Assembly (NCBI GenBank): GCA_902785075.1
Contig: CACZXN010000014.1
Location: 1 to 49,535 of the forward strand
Direction: 5' to 3'
Length of the DNA stretch: 49,535 nucleotides
Origin: an uncultured Bacteroidales bacterium
Lineage (GTDB): Bacteria > Bacteroidota > Bacteroidia > Bacteroidales > Bacteroidaceae
Shown: one piece after another, positions 1 to 9,375 of the stretch
Layout: each line of letters starts with the position of its first letter
How positions within the stretch are numbered: the stretch's first letter is position 1
Program-made: the position numbers and the translations under genes
The notes under the pieces: generated by a model
What the model was told of the DNA's origin: nothing
Seen by the model: the letters and a program-made list of their open reading frames with translations, nothing else
Database searches by the model: none

Positions 1-2
1 AC

Positions 3-170
3 TATTTCGAGTTCTACGACGAAGTGTTCGACAGAATCGGTAAACTGCAGATTGACGAAGGTCTGCTTGACGAACCAGATGTAGAGATTCAAGACCCTGA
101 CGACCTCTACGAAATGGACATCAAAGACATCCCCGACGAAGAGGACGATAACGACAACTATATTTTCTAA
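3..170 (+). CDS. C-terminal fragment of an acidic protein (cut by the window edge)
   Basis: An open frame runs from the window edge to a TAA at 168-170. The visible 55 residues are very acidic, with many Asp/Glu, and end in the residues NYIF. No domain can be recognised in so short a tail. The stop lies directly before the porX ATG, so the two are probably co-transcribed. In some Bacteroidetes an HD-domain hydrolase lies beside porX, but nothing here proves that identity, so no function is assigned. Confidence 0.7.
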   Translation, partial: YFEFYDEVFDRIGKLQIDEGLLDEPDVEIQDPDDLYEMDIKDIPDEEDDNDNYIF

Positions 171-1723
171 TGAACAACGGAACGCTATTATGGGTAGATG
201 ATGAGATTGAACTGCTGAAAGCATACATCATCTTCCTCGAGAAAAAAGGATATGAAGTAATCACTGCCACCAATGGAAGTGACGCAATCGACATGTGCTC
301 CGAACGGACATTCGACCTGATATTCCTCGATGAGAACATGCCAGGCCTCAGCGGCTTGGAAACCCTAACACAGATAAAAGAAATCAACAGCACTATTCCT
401 GTCGTGATGGTGACAAAGAGCGAAGAGGAGAACATCATGAACCAAGCTATCGGATCAAAGATTGCTGACTACCTCATCAAACCCGTAAATCCGAATCAGA
501 TATACCTCACCATAAAAAAACATCTCCACAAGAAAGACCTGGAGGCAGAGGTGATGGACACCAGCTATCGTCAGAACTTCGGAAAGATAGGCATGCAGAT
601 CAACGACTCATACAGCTTAGATGAATGGAAGGACGTGTATCGTAAACTTGTGTATTGGGAGTTGGAACTCAGTACGACGAACAGCGACATGACCGAGATG
701 CTGAAGATGCAGAAAGCCGAAGCCAACCAAGGGTTTGCAAAATTCATCAAGCAGCATTATATCGACTGGATTACCCATCCGGAACAACGCCCGCTGATGA
801 GTCCTGATATCTTCAAACAGAAAATATTCCCATTACTGAACAATCAGGAAAAAGTGTTCCTCATTGTATTTGATAACTTCAGATACGATCAATGGCGCGT
901 ACTCAGTCAAGAACTGGCTAACGAGTTCACCTTCGATGACGACCTCTACATCAGCATCCTACCAACAGCCACACAGTATGCCAGAAATGCCATCTTCGCA
1001 GGACTCATGCCAATTCAGATTGCAGATATGTTCCCCGAATTATGGGTTGACGAAGATGAGGAAGAAGGTAAAAACCTCAACGAAGCCCCCCTGATTGAAA
1101 CCCAGATACAGCGCTATCGTCGACACGACACTTTTTCATATACCAAAATCAACAACTCAGTAGAGAGCGAACGACTGGTACAACAATTCCACACCTTGCT
1201 CAACAACGACCTAAACGTCATTGTGGTGAACTTCATCGACATGCTTTCACATGCTCGAACGGAATCGAAGATGGTGAGAGAACTTGCTTCAGACGAGAAC
1301 GCCTATCGTAGCATTACGGCATCGTGGTTCCGTCATTCGCCACTACGCGAACTGTTCACATTGCTCTCGCAAACAAATGCAAAAGTCATCATCACCACCG
1401 ATCATGGAGCTATCAAAGTGAGCAACCCGACGAAAGTGATTGGAGACAAGAACACCAATACAAATCTGCGCTATAAATTGGGCAAAAACCTCAACTATAA
1501 TAAAAAAGAGGTGTATGAGATGAAGGAGCCGCAAAAGGCACTATTGCCGTCACCCAACCTCAGTACGACATATATTTTTGCCACGAACGATGACTTCTTC
1601 GCATATCCTAACAACTATAACTATTACGTAAACTACTACCGAAATACATTCCAACATGGAGGTATCAGCATGGAAGAAATGCTAATCCCCTTGATCACAA
1701 TGGAAGGAAAGAAAAGAAGATAA
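170..1723 (+). CDS. porX: PorX-type response regulator with PglZ (alkaline phosphatase-like) output domain
   Basis: A CheY-like receiver domain spans about residues 5-120, with acidic pocket D10/D11, phospho-acceptor D54 in LDENMPG, T82 and K104 in LIKP. A helical linker follows, then a PglZ domain from about 215 to the end. It shows the VFDNFRYDQW motif, Thr residues near 266-268 (the usual nucleophile area) and a metal-binding DHG at about 411-413. There is no DNA-binding domain and no signal peptide, so it is cytoplasmic. In Porphyromonas and Flavobacterium PorX with the kinase PorY controls type IX secretion, and its PglZ domain is reported as a zinc phosphodiesterase acting on oligonucleotides. 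The length of 517 residues is normal. tsaE follows after 2 bases. A T9SS-type cargo tail lies at the other end of this window. PorY is not present here. Confidence 0.93.
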   Translation: MNNGTLLWVDDEIELLKAYIIFLEKKGYEVITATNGSDAIDMCSERTFDLIFLDENMPGLSGLETLTQIKEINSTIPVVMVTKSEEENIMNQAIGSKIADYLIKPVNPNQIYLTIKKHLHKKDLEAEVMDTSYRQNFGKIGMQINDSYSLDEWKDVYRKLVYWELELSTTNSDMTEMLKMQKAEANQGFAKFIKQHYIDWITHPEQRPLMSPDIFKQKIFPLLNNQEKVFLIVFDNFRYDQWRVLSQELANEFTFDDDLYISILPTATQYARNAIFAGLMPIQIADMFPELWVDEDEEEGKNLNEAPLIETQIQRYRRHDTFSYTKINNSVESERLVQQFHTLLNNDLNVIVVNFIDMLSHARTESKMVRELASDENAYRSITASWFRHSPLRELFTLLSQTNAKVIITTDHGAIKVSNPTKVIGDKNTNTNLRYKLGKNLNYNKKEVYEMKEPQKALLPSPNLSTTYIFATNDDFFAYPNNYNYYVNYYRNTFQHGGISMEEMLIPLITMEGKKRR

Positions 1724-1725
1724 AG

Positions 1726-2142
1726 ATGCATATTACGATTTCATCAATAGAACAAATACAAGAGGCTGCCCACCAGTTTATTGAAGCGATGGGCAATCGG
1801 AAACTGTTTGCCTTTTACGGAAAAATGGGAGTAGGTAAGACCACTTTCATCAAGGCCATTTGCGAACAGATGGGTGTGACTGACGTAATTAACTCTCCGA
1901 CTTTCGCAATTGTAAACGAATATTTGGATCGGGACGAACGACCCATCTATCACTTCGATTTCTACCGCATCAGAAAACCTGCCGAAGTGTTCGACATAGG
2001 ATTTGAGGACTATATCGGGAGCAACGCATGCTGCTTCATGGAATGGCCCGAGATGATAGAAGACTACTTACCAGAAGAAACGGTCAAAGTCACAATGGAA
2101 GAGCAAGATGATGGTAGCAGAATGGTGACTATTGATGATTGA
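1726..2142 (+). CDS. tsaE: tRNA threonylcarbamoyladenosine biosynthesis ATPase TsaE
   Basis: This is a small P-loop ATPase of 138 residues, the normal family length. Walker A is at residues 32-39 (GKMGVGKT), followed by the conserved region with NSPTFAIVNEY and YHFDFYR. A late FMEWPE motif is typical of TsaE. TsaE works with TsaB and TsaD to put threonylcarbamoyl on A37 of ANN-reading tRNAs in the cytoplasm. The start ATG lies 2 bases after the porX stop, so translation is likely coupled. The pairing of porX with tsaE is common in Bacteroidetes. Confidence 0.95.
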   Translation: MHITISSIEQIQEAAHQFIEAMGNRKLFAFYGKMGVGKTTFIKAICEQMGVTDVINSPTFAIVNEYLDRDERPIYHFDFYRIRKPAEVFDIGFEDYIGSNACCFMEWPEMIEDYLPEETVKVTMEEQDDGSRMVTIDD

Positions 2143-2176
2143 ATTACGAACAACAGAAAAAACGGCTTAGACGAAT

Positions 2177-5100
2177 ATGGAAGACTTCGTACACTTACAC
2201 GTACATACAGAATACTCTATCCTTGATGGTGCATCGAAGATTAGCAAACTGATAAATAAAGCCATCGCAAACAACATGCGCGGCTTTGCTATCACCGACC
2301 ATGGGAACATGTTCGGAGTGAAAGAATACTTCGACACCTGCAATAGCATAAACGAGAAACGGGAAAAAGAAGGCTTGGAACCATTCAAGCCTATCTTCGG
2401 ATGTGAAGTGTATGTAGCCGCTAATAAAAAAGAAGGACGAGACAAAGATAAAGACTATAAGCGTTATCACTTGATATTGCTGGCGAAGAACGAGCAAGGA
2501 TACCACAACCTTATCAAATTGGTCAGTCGAGCTTGGGTTGACGGTTTCTATGGCAAGCCTCGCACAGATCACGATGACTTGATGAAATATCACGAGGGTA
2601 TCATCTGTTGCTCGGCATGTATAGCCGGTGAGGTTCCTGCCAACATCCTTCGCGACAATATTCAAGCGGCACGCGAGACCATTAAATGGTACAAGAGTGT
2701 ATTTGGAGACGACTATTACATCGAACTTCAACGCCACGAAGTGAAAGACCCTAATCAGTTTGCCAACCGCGAGACGTTCATCCTACAACAACGTGCGAAC
2801 AAAGTCATGATAGAGCTGGCAAGAGAATATGGGGTAAAACTGATCTGCACGAATGATGTCCATTTCGTGAACGAGGAGGACGCAGAGGCACACGATCACC
2901 TACTCTGTCTGTCTACGGGAAAAGATTTAAGTGACCCTACCCGACTTGTCTATTCAAAGCAAGAGTGGTTCAAGACGAAGGAAGAAATGAACGAAATCTT
3001 TGCCGATATCCCAGAAGCGCTAAGCAACACCATTGAGATATTGGACAAATGTTCGACATACAATCTTAACTCCGACCCAATCATGCCATTCTATCCTATT
3101 CCCGAAGACTTCGGAACGGAAGAACAATGGCATCAAAAATTCACGGAAGCAGACCTATACAAAGAGTTTACGAGCGATGAAAACGGGGAAAATCAGCTTT
3201 CTCCAGAAAAAGGTGAAGCAAAAATACATAAACTGGGCGGATACGAAAAGATATATCGTATCAAATTCGAAGCCGATTATTTGGCAAAGTTAGCATACGA
3301 AGGCGCAGAACGAATATATGGCAAACCGCTCAGTCAGGAAGTGGACGAACGAATCCGTTTTGAATTACACATCATGAAAACGATGGGATTTCCAGGGTAC
3401 TTCCTCATTGTTCAAGACTTTATCAATGCTGCCCGGAACAATTTGGGCGTTTGGGTGGGTCCTGGTCGTGGTTCGGCGGCAGGTTCTGTTGTCGCTTATT
3501 GTTTAGGCATCACACGAATCGACCCTTTGAAATACGACTTGCTGTTCGAAAGATTCTTGAATCCCGATCGTATTTCCCTGCCAGATATCGATACCGACTT
3601 CGATGATGACGGACGAGGAAAGGTGCTGCAATGGGTAATGGACAAATACGGACATGAGAACTGTGCGCATATCATCACATACGGAACGATGGCGACAAAG
3701 AACTCTATCAAGGATGTAGCACGTGTGGAAAAATTACCTTTAGACCGTACCAATCAATTATGCAAAGCTATTCCTGAACGTCTTCCCGAGGGAGTGAAGA
3801 TGAATCTACCCAATGCCATTAAATACACTCCAGAGTTGCAAGAGGCAGAGTTCTCTGTCGATCCGCGTGAATCGAATACCATCAAATATGCTAAGACGCT
3901 CGAGGGAACTGTACGCAACATCGGTATTCATGCCTGCGGATTCATTATCTGTCGTGACCCGATTTCGGATCATGTACCTATCAGTACTGCAGAAGACCCT
4001 GATTTCCCAGGTATAAAGACGGCTGTGACACAATTTGACGGACACGTCATAGAAACAACAGGACTGATCAAGATGGACTTCTTGGGTCTAAAGACCTTGT
4101 CGGAGCAGAAAGAAGCAGTTAAGAACGTTAAATTAACACGAGGTATTGATATCGACCTTGATAATATACCCATCGACGATGAACTGACCTATCAGCTTTA
4201 TCAAAAAGGGCAGACAGTGGGTACGTTCCAATTTGAATCTGCAGGTATGCAGAAGTACTTACGAGAGCTACAGCCCACAGTTTTTGAGGACTTGATAGCG
4301 ATGAATGCCTTGTATCGTCCAGGTCCAATGAAGTACATACCTCAGTTTATCAATCGTAAGCATGGACGTGAAGAGATTACTTATGATATACCGTGTATGG
4401 AAAAATACCTAAAGGACACTTATGGCATTACAGTATATCAAGAGCAAGTCATGCTACTATCAAGACAGTTGGCAAATTTCACTCGTGGAGAAAGTGATGC
4501 CCTCCGTAAAGCGATGGGTAAGAAAAAGATAGACATCGTCAACGAGATGAAACCAAAGTTTATCGAAGGTGGCAAGAAGAACGGTTACGATCCAAATGTC
4601 CTTGATAAGATCTGGAAAGACTGGGAGGACTTTGCCAGCTATGCTTTCAACAAATCTCATGCAGCATGTTACTCATGGGTAGCCTACCAAACAGCTTACC
4701 TGAAGGCACATTACCCTGCAGAATTTATGGCTGCGCTGTTAACCCGTCGTCGTGATGACATTAAGGAAATCACGAAGCTGATGGACGAATGCAAGTCAAT
4801 GGGTATCGATACGCTAGGTCCTGATATCAACGAGTCGTTTGTTAACTTCGGTGTAAATCAGCAGGGCGAAATACGTTTTGGATTAGCAGCAATCAAAGGA
4901 GTAGGAGAAGGGGCGGCAAAAGCCATCATTGATGAACGCAGTCAAAACGGACCATTTAAAGACGTGTTTGATGTTTTCGAACGCGTCAACCTCAATACTT
5001 GCAACCGCAAATGTCTGGAATGTCTCATTTGGGCAGGAGCATTCGACTCTTTTGGCCTTCAAAGGGAAGCATTCTTCTCTCTATCATCTACAAACGAATT

Positions 5101-5881
5101 GTTCTTAGATACCCTCATTAGGTATGGAAACAAATTCCAATCAGACAAGTCGGAAGCAAGTTTCGGCCTTTTCGGAGCAATGGAAGTAGAGACGGTACAT
5201 CCTTCATTACCTCGTGAGGTAGTAACCCTAAGCGAAATAGAACGTCTAAATAAAGAACGTGATTTGGTGGGTATTTACATGTCGTCTCATCCGCTTGACG
5301 AATATTCTTTTATTATCGAACACGTCTGCAATACAGAACTTGAGGAATTGACCGACTTAAAAAGTCTGCAAAGCAAATCAGAAATCACATTTGCTGGAAT
5401 CGTCACAAACATCACTACAGGTACGAGTGCCAAAGATGCAAAGCCATACGGTCTTGTAAAAATAGAAGGTTTCAAAAGTTCACATGTCCTGAAACTATAT
5501 GGGAAGAAATGGGTGAGCACCCGGCATCTGTTCCATGTTAATGAGGCTATCTTTGTTCGTGCCCAAGTCGTTCAACCTTGGAAAACGTCAACCTATCTGG
5601 ATATGGTGATTAATTCTGTAGATTTATTGGCAGAAGTGAAAAACCAACTACTGGAGCAACTCACACTCACCATCAGCTTGGAAAACCTAACAATGGAATT
5701 GGCTAGCGAACTTATAAATCTGACAGATAAATATAAAGGTAATACCAAATTGAAGTTCGCTATCAACGAACCAGGGAACAGAACGATAGAGCTGAAAACC
5801 GATCGGGCAATTGAGGTAAGCAAAGAATTTGCACATTATATCAATAACCATTCTGATGTAATCGAGCTACAAGTAAATTGA
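2177..5881 (+). CDS. dnaE: DNA polymerase III alpha subunit
   Basis: This is the replicative C-family polymerase, 1234 residues, slightly longer than the E. coli enzyme. The N-terminal PHP domain starts at once with HVHTEYSILDG and has the metal-site motif ITDHGNMFG. The palm domain shows GPGRGSAAGSV and the catalytic acidic pair D470/D472 in PDIDTDFD. The fingers and HhH region includes NKSHAACYSWVAYQTAYLKA. A C-terminal OB-fold region (about 1060-1150) shows FAGIVTNI. It acts in the replisome with the beta clamp and other Pol III subunits. It lies 34 bases after tsaE and 29 before rnr, in an apparent operon. No break is seen in the reading frame. Confidence 0.97.
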   Translation: MEDFVHLHVHTEYSILDGASKISKLINKAIANNMRGFAITDHGNMFGVKEYFDTCNSINEKREKEGLEPFKPIFGCEVYVAANKKEGRDKDKDYKRYHLILLAKNEQGYHNLIKLVSRAWVDGFYGKPRTDHDDLMKYHEGIICCSACIAGEVPANILRDNIQAARETIKWYKSVFGDDYYIELQRHEVKDPNQFANRETFILQQRANKVMIELAREYGVKLICTNDVHFVNEEDAEAHDHLLCLSTGKDLSDPTRLVYSKQEWFKTKEEMNEIFADIPEALSNTIEILDKCSTYNLNSDPIMPFYPIPEDFGTEEQWHQKFTEADLYKEFTSDENGENQLSPEKGEAKIHKLGGYEKIYRIKFEADYLAKLAYEGAERIYGKPLSQEVDERIRFELHIMKTMGFPGYFLIVQDFINAARNNLGVWVGPGRGSAAGSVVAYCLGITRIDPLKYDLLFERFLNPDRISLPDIDTDFDDDGRGKVLQWVMDKYGHENCAHIITYGTMATKNSIKDVARVEKLPLDRTNQLCKAIPERLPEGVKMNLPNAIKYTPELQEAEFSVDPRESNTIKYAKTLEGTVRNIGIHACGFIICRDPISDHVPISTAEDPDFPGIKTAVTQFDGHVIETTGLIKMDFLGLKTLSEQKEAVKNVKLTRGIDIDLDNIPIDDELTYQLYQKGQTVGTFQFESAGMQKYLRELQPTVFEDLIAMNALYRPGPMKYIPQFINRKHGREEITYDIPCMEKYLKDTYGITVYQEQVMLLSRQLANFTRGESDALRKAMGKKKIDIVNEMKPKFIEGGKKNGYDPNVLDKIWKDWEDFASYAFNKSHAACYSWVAYQTAYLKAHYPAEFMAALLTRRRDDIKEITKLMDECKSMGIDTLGPDINESFVNFGVNQQGEIRFGLAAIKGVGEGAAKAIIDERSQNGPFKDVFDVFERVNLNTCNRKCLECLIWAGAFDSFGLQREAFFSLSSTNELFLDTLIRYGNKFQSDKSEASFGLFGAMEVETVHPSLPREVVTLSEIERLNKERDLVGIYMSSHPLDEYSFIIEHVCNTELEELTDLKSLQSKSEITFAGIVTNITTGTSAKDAKPYGLVKIEGFKSSHVLKLYGKKWVSTRHLFHVNEAIFVRAQVVQPWKTSTYLDMVINSVDLLAEVKNQLLEQLTLTISLENLTMELASELINLTDKYKGNTKLKFAINEPGNRTIELKTDRAIEVSKEFAHYINNHSDVIELQVN

Positions 5882-5910
5882 ATGTTTAATTACCATAAAA
5901 CTGACATAAT

Positions 5911-8103
5911 ATGACACGTTCTAAACTCAACAAAAAACAGCTGAAAGAAAAAGTGGTCGGCTTCTTGTCAAGTCGCCCTCGAGAGACCTTCACACTTAAG
6001 CAGTTATTCAACTCACTGAGACTTACGACTCATCCGTTGAAGATACTATGTGTCGATGTTCTGAACGAACTGATTGATGAGGAACAGATATTCCGAAACT
6101 ACGACGGAGAGATTGGCTTCAACGGCAAGACTAATCAGGTAACAGAAGGTGTGTTTAGATGTCTGGGCAAACGACGCAATTTGGTTGAGACCTCAGAAGG
6201 ACTGTCTATTTTCATCAATGATGACGATACCCTCCATGCTTTGAACGGAGATAAAGTGAAGGTGACAATATTTGCCACAAGGAAGAAATCCGATCGATTA
6301 TATGGCGAGATAATCGAAATCATAGAACGTAGCAACAAGCCAATCGTAGGAGTATTGCAAATTAATCATGGAGTTGCATTCCTGATTCATCCAGATGGTT
6401 CATTACCTTATGATGTATTTATTCCAGAAAGCCAATTAAAGGGAGGAAAGAACGGCGACAAGGCATTGGTTCAAATCATCGACTGGCCAGACAACACCCG
6501 TAACCCAATTGGAGTGGTTAAAGAAATCTTCGGAAAAGAAGGTGAAAACGAAACAGAAATGCATGCCATCCTTGCAGAATATGGATTACCCTATTCCTAC
6601 CCCAAGGAAGTGGAACGATATGCTGACAAAATCAGTGATGTCATACCTGCTGAGGAATATGCAAAGCGAGAAGACTTCCGCAATGTTACGACCTTCACTA
6701 TCGACCCACGTGATGCGAAAGACTTCGATGATGCCCTCTCAATCCGTCCATTGGAGAAAGGTCATTACGAAGTAGGAGTTCATATTGCTGATGTATCACA
6801 CTATGTACTCGAAGGCTCTATCATTGACAAAGAAGCACAACAACGAGGCACATCTGTATATCTCGTCGACCGTACTATTCCGATGCTTCCTGAACGACTT
6901 TGCAATTATATATGCTCACTTCGTCCTGATGAGGAGAAATTGACATTCTCGGTTATCTTTGATATGGATGAGGACGCAAAAGTATATAGCTCACGTATCG
7001 TACACACCATCATCAAGAGCAATCGCCGATTTGCTTACGAGGAGGTGCAGGCAATACTCGAACAAAACGGAGAAGCAGACGACATTGAAGGACACATTCC
7101 CGTTGCTAAGGATAAACGCACAGGAGAATACTGCAACGAACTCATCACCCTCAATCGGATGGCACATAAACTGAAAGCCAATCGAATGTATACAGGAGCT
7201 ATCGACTTCGATCGTGAGGAAATCCGTTTCGAAATTGATGAGACAGGTAAGCCTATTAGTGTTTATTTCAAGGTAGCAAAAGATGCCAATAAACTGGTCG
7301 AAGAATTTATGCTATTGGCAAACCGTACCGTAGCCGAGAGTGTAGGAAAGGTGAAGAAGGGGCAAAAAGCAAAAGTGTTGCCTTACCGAGTTCACGACTT
7401 ACCCGATCCTGGCAAGTTGGACAATCTCGCTCAGTTTGTAAAACGTTTCAAGTACAACATCATCACGCAAGGTACGAAGACAGAAGTTGCAAAGAGCATC
7501 AACAAATTATTGATGGATGTTCGAGGTGATAAAATCCAAAACTTGGTAGAGAATGTATCTTTGCGAGCAATGATGAAAGCCAAATACAGCACACACAACA
7601 TTGGCCACTACGGATTGGCATTCGACTACTATACACACTTTACCTCACCTATCCGAAGATATCCTGACTTGATGGTTCATCGTCTACTTACACGTTATGC
7701 AGAAGGTGGGGCAAGTGCAAGCCAGAAGAAATACGAGGGATTGTGCGAACATAGTTCTGCTATGGAGCAACTGGCAACAGCTGCCGAACGTGCATCTATC
7801 AAATACAAGCAGGTTGAGTATATGAGCGAACGGCTTGGCGAGGAATATGATGCAAAAATCAGCGGTGTGACTGAAGCTGGTGTTTATGCAGAAATCAATG
7901 AGAACCACTGTGAAGGATTTATTGCAGTACGTTTTCTTGCAGCTGACGAAACCTTCGACTTTGATGACAAGAGCTATTGTCTCATTGGTCGTAAATCCCA
8001 CCATCGTTTCTCGATTGGAGATGAAATTCGCATTAAGGTAGCAAAAGCTAACCTATTCCGTAAAACACTCGATTTTGATTTTATCAAGAAATACAGCAAA
8101 TAA
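5911..8103 (+). CDS. rnr: Ribonuclease R (RNB-family 3'-5' exoribonuclease)
   Basis: The protein has 730 residues. The N-terminal wHTH/cold-shock region (about 1-230) leads into the RNB catalytic domain. The active-site acids sit in IDPRDAKDFDDALS: D265, D271, D273 and D274 match the spacing of RNase II D201, D207, D209 and D210. The region around HFTSPIRRYPDLMVHR closes the RNB fold. A C-terminal S1 domain (about 640-730) begins near YDAKISGVTEAGVYAEI. The enzyme degrades structured RNA processively in the cytoplasm, with roles in rRNA and mRNA turnover. The lysine-rich C-terminal tail found in E. coli RNase R is missing here. Only 4 bases separate its stop from the next gene. Confidence 0.95.
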   Translation: MTRSKLNKKQLKEKVVGFLSSRPRETFTLKQLFNSLRLTTHPLKILCVDVLNELIDEEQIFRNYDGEIGFNGKTNQVTEGVFRCLGKRRNLVETSEGLSIFINDDDTLHALNGDKVKVTIFATRKKSDRLYGEIIEIIERSNKPIVGVLQINHGVAFLIHPDGSLPYDVFIPESQLKGGKNGDKALVQIIDWPDNTRNPIGVVKEIFGKEGENETEMHAILAEYGLPYSYPKEVERYADKISDVIPAEEYAKREDFRNVTTFTIDPRDAKDFDDALSIRPLEKGHYEVGVHIADVSHYVLEGSIIDKEAQQRGTSVYLVDRTIPMLPERLCNYICSLRPDEEKLTFSVIFDMDEDAKVYSSRIVHTIIKSNRRFAYEEVQAILEQNGEADDIEGHIPVAKDKRTGEYCNELITLNRMAHKLKANRMYTGAIDFDREEIRFEIDETGKPISVYFKVAKDANKLVEEFMLLANRTVAESVGKVKKGQKAKVLPYRVHDLPDPGKLDNLAQFVKRFKYNIITQGTKTEVAKSINKLLMDVRGDKIQNLVENVSLRAMMKAKYSTHNIGHYGLAFDYYTHFTSPIRRYPDLMVHRLLTRYAEGGASASQKKYEGLCEHSSAMEQLATAAERASIKYKQVEYMSERLGEEYDAKISGVTEAGVYAEINENHCEGFIAVRFLAADETFDFDDKSYCLIGRKSHHRFSIGDEIRIKVAKANLFRKTLDFDFIKKYSK

Positions 8104-8107
8104 AACT

Positions 8108-9364
8108 ATGAAACAGATTTTCGTTATTACTGCCACATTTTTGACAACCTTGTCCCTATGGGCAGCCGACAAGGCTACCATCACTATCAGCAACCCTCTC
8201 AACACGCCAAGAGGAAACGAATTGGTGGAGATTGATGTGAATTTAGTCAAGGCAAAACTAGATGGTATCTCGGCTTTCTACATCACAGATGCTGACGGCA
8301 AGGAAGTTCCAAGCCAAATTACCTACGATGGTAAACTAATTTTCTCTATAGGGGTACCTGCAAAAGGTAAATCTATCTACTATGCATGCAAAGGGCAGCC
8401 ATCGAAATATGAGTCTAAAGTCTTTGGACGCCAATTCCCAGAACGTGTCGACGATATCGCATGGGAAAACGATCGTGTAGCCTTCCGATGCTACGGACCA
8501 GCACTACAACGTAACGGAGAGCGTGCCTGGGGCTATGATGTGTGGAACAAGCGTACCTCAAAGCTAATTGTTGAAGCCCGTTATGCCAGCGAACTTGATG
8601 CCGACATGCAACGTGCAATCAGTAAACTACGCAGTATTGGAAAAAACGACCTTGCCGACGATGTCTACAATGCTATCAGTTATCATGTAGATCATGGAAA
8701 CGGAATGGATTGTTACAAAGTAGGTCCGACACTCGGATGTGGCACAACTGCTCTCATGATAGGCGACAAAATCGTCTATCCTCGCTGTTATAAGAACTAT
8801 GAAATTCTTGACAAAGGTCCTCTTCGTTTCACTGTCAAGCTGATTTACGGAACAGAAAAAATCGATGGAATGGAGGTTTTTGAGACTCGTATCATCAGTT
8901 TGGATGCAGGTTCCCACCTCAACAAAGCCATCGTAAGCTACACAGGATTAACGAAAGAGATGCCTGCTGCGGTTGGTATTGTGGTTCATAACGAAAACCC
9001 TAACGCCTACGTATTGAACAATACGGATGGGTATATGGGGTATGAAGATCTTGGTGACCCCACTCAATACAAAGAGAAGTATCGTGCTGTCCAAAATCAA
9101 GATTTCGGAAAGATCTATGTTGGTACAGTCTTCCCCCAAGCCATGAAAGAGATGAAGTTCAAATCAGAAAGTGGACTTCCTGGAGCAAATGGTCATATTC
9201 TGGCCATTTCATCGATAGGAAACGACACACCTTTTACTTATTATTTTGGTTCAGGATGGGATAGGAATGAGGAAACAGACATCTATTCACTCACCACTTG
9301 GGAGGCATACTTAAATCAGTTTGCACGTTTTGTAAAAACCCCACTTAAAGTCTCTGTAAAATAA
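8108..9364 (+). CDS. Secreted DUF4861-family protein
   Basis: The protein has 418 residues from the ATG at 8108. This start directly precedes a good Sec signal peptide (MKQIFVITATFLTTLSLWA, cut near residue 20). An upstream in-frame ATG at 8075 overlaps rnr and would bury the signal. The mature protein resembles the DUF4861 family, common in gut Bacteroidetes near polysaccharide lyases and hydrolases. It is rich in aromatic residues, with a GPTLGCGTTALMIGDKIVYP stretch and a closing WEAYLNQFARFVKTPL. Biochemical function is not established. The next gene, an HTCS regulator, starts 11 bases later, so a role in glycan use is inferred. No SusC/SusD pair is nearby. Confidence 0.75.
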   Translation: MKQIFVITATFLTTLSLWAADKATITISNPLNTPRGNELVEIDVNLVKAKLDGISAFYITDADGKEVPSQITYDGKLIFSIGVPAKGKSIYYACKGQPSKYESKVFGRQFPERVDDIAWENDRVAFRCYGPALQRNGERAWGYDVWNKRTSKLIVEARYASELDADMQRAISKLRSIGKNDLADDVYNAISYHVDHGNGMDCYKVGPTLGCGTTALMIGDKIVYPRCYKNYEILDKGPLRFTVKLIYGTEKIDGMEVFETRIISLDAGSHLNKAIVSYTGLTKEMPAAVGIVVHNENPNAYVLNNTDGYMGYEDLGDPTQYKEKYRAVQNQDFGKIYVGTVFPQAMKEMKFKSESGLPGANGHILAISSIGNDTPFTYYFGSGWDRNEETDIYSLTTWEAYLNQFARFVKTPLKVSVK

Positions 9365-9375
9365 AACCATTCATT

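Noticed and set aside
8075-8107. Upstream ATG for the DUF4861 gene
   Set aside because: It overlaps rnr and would place 11 polar residues before a clear signal peptide.
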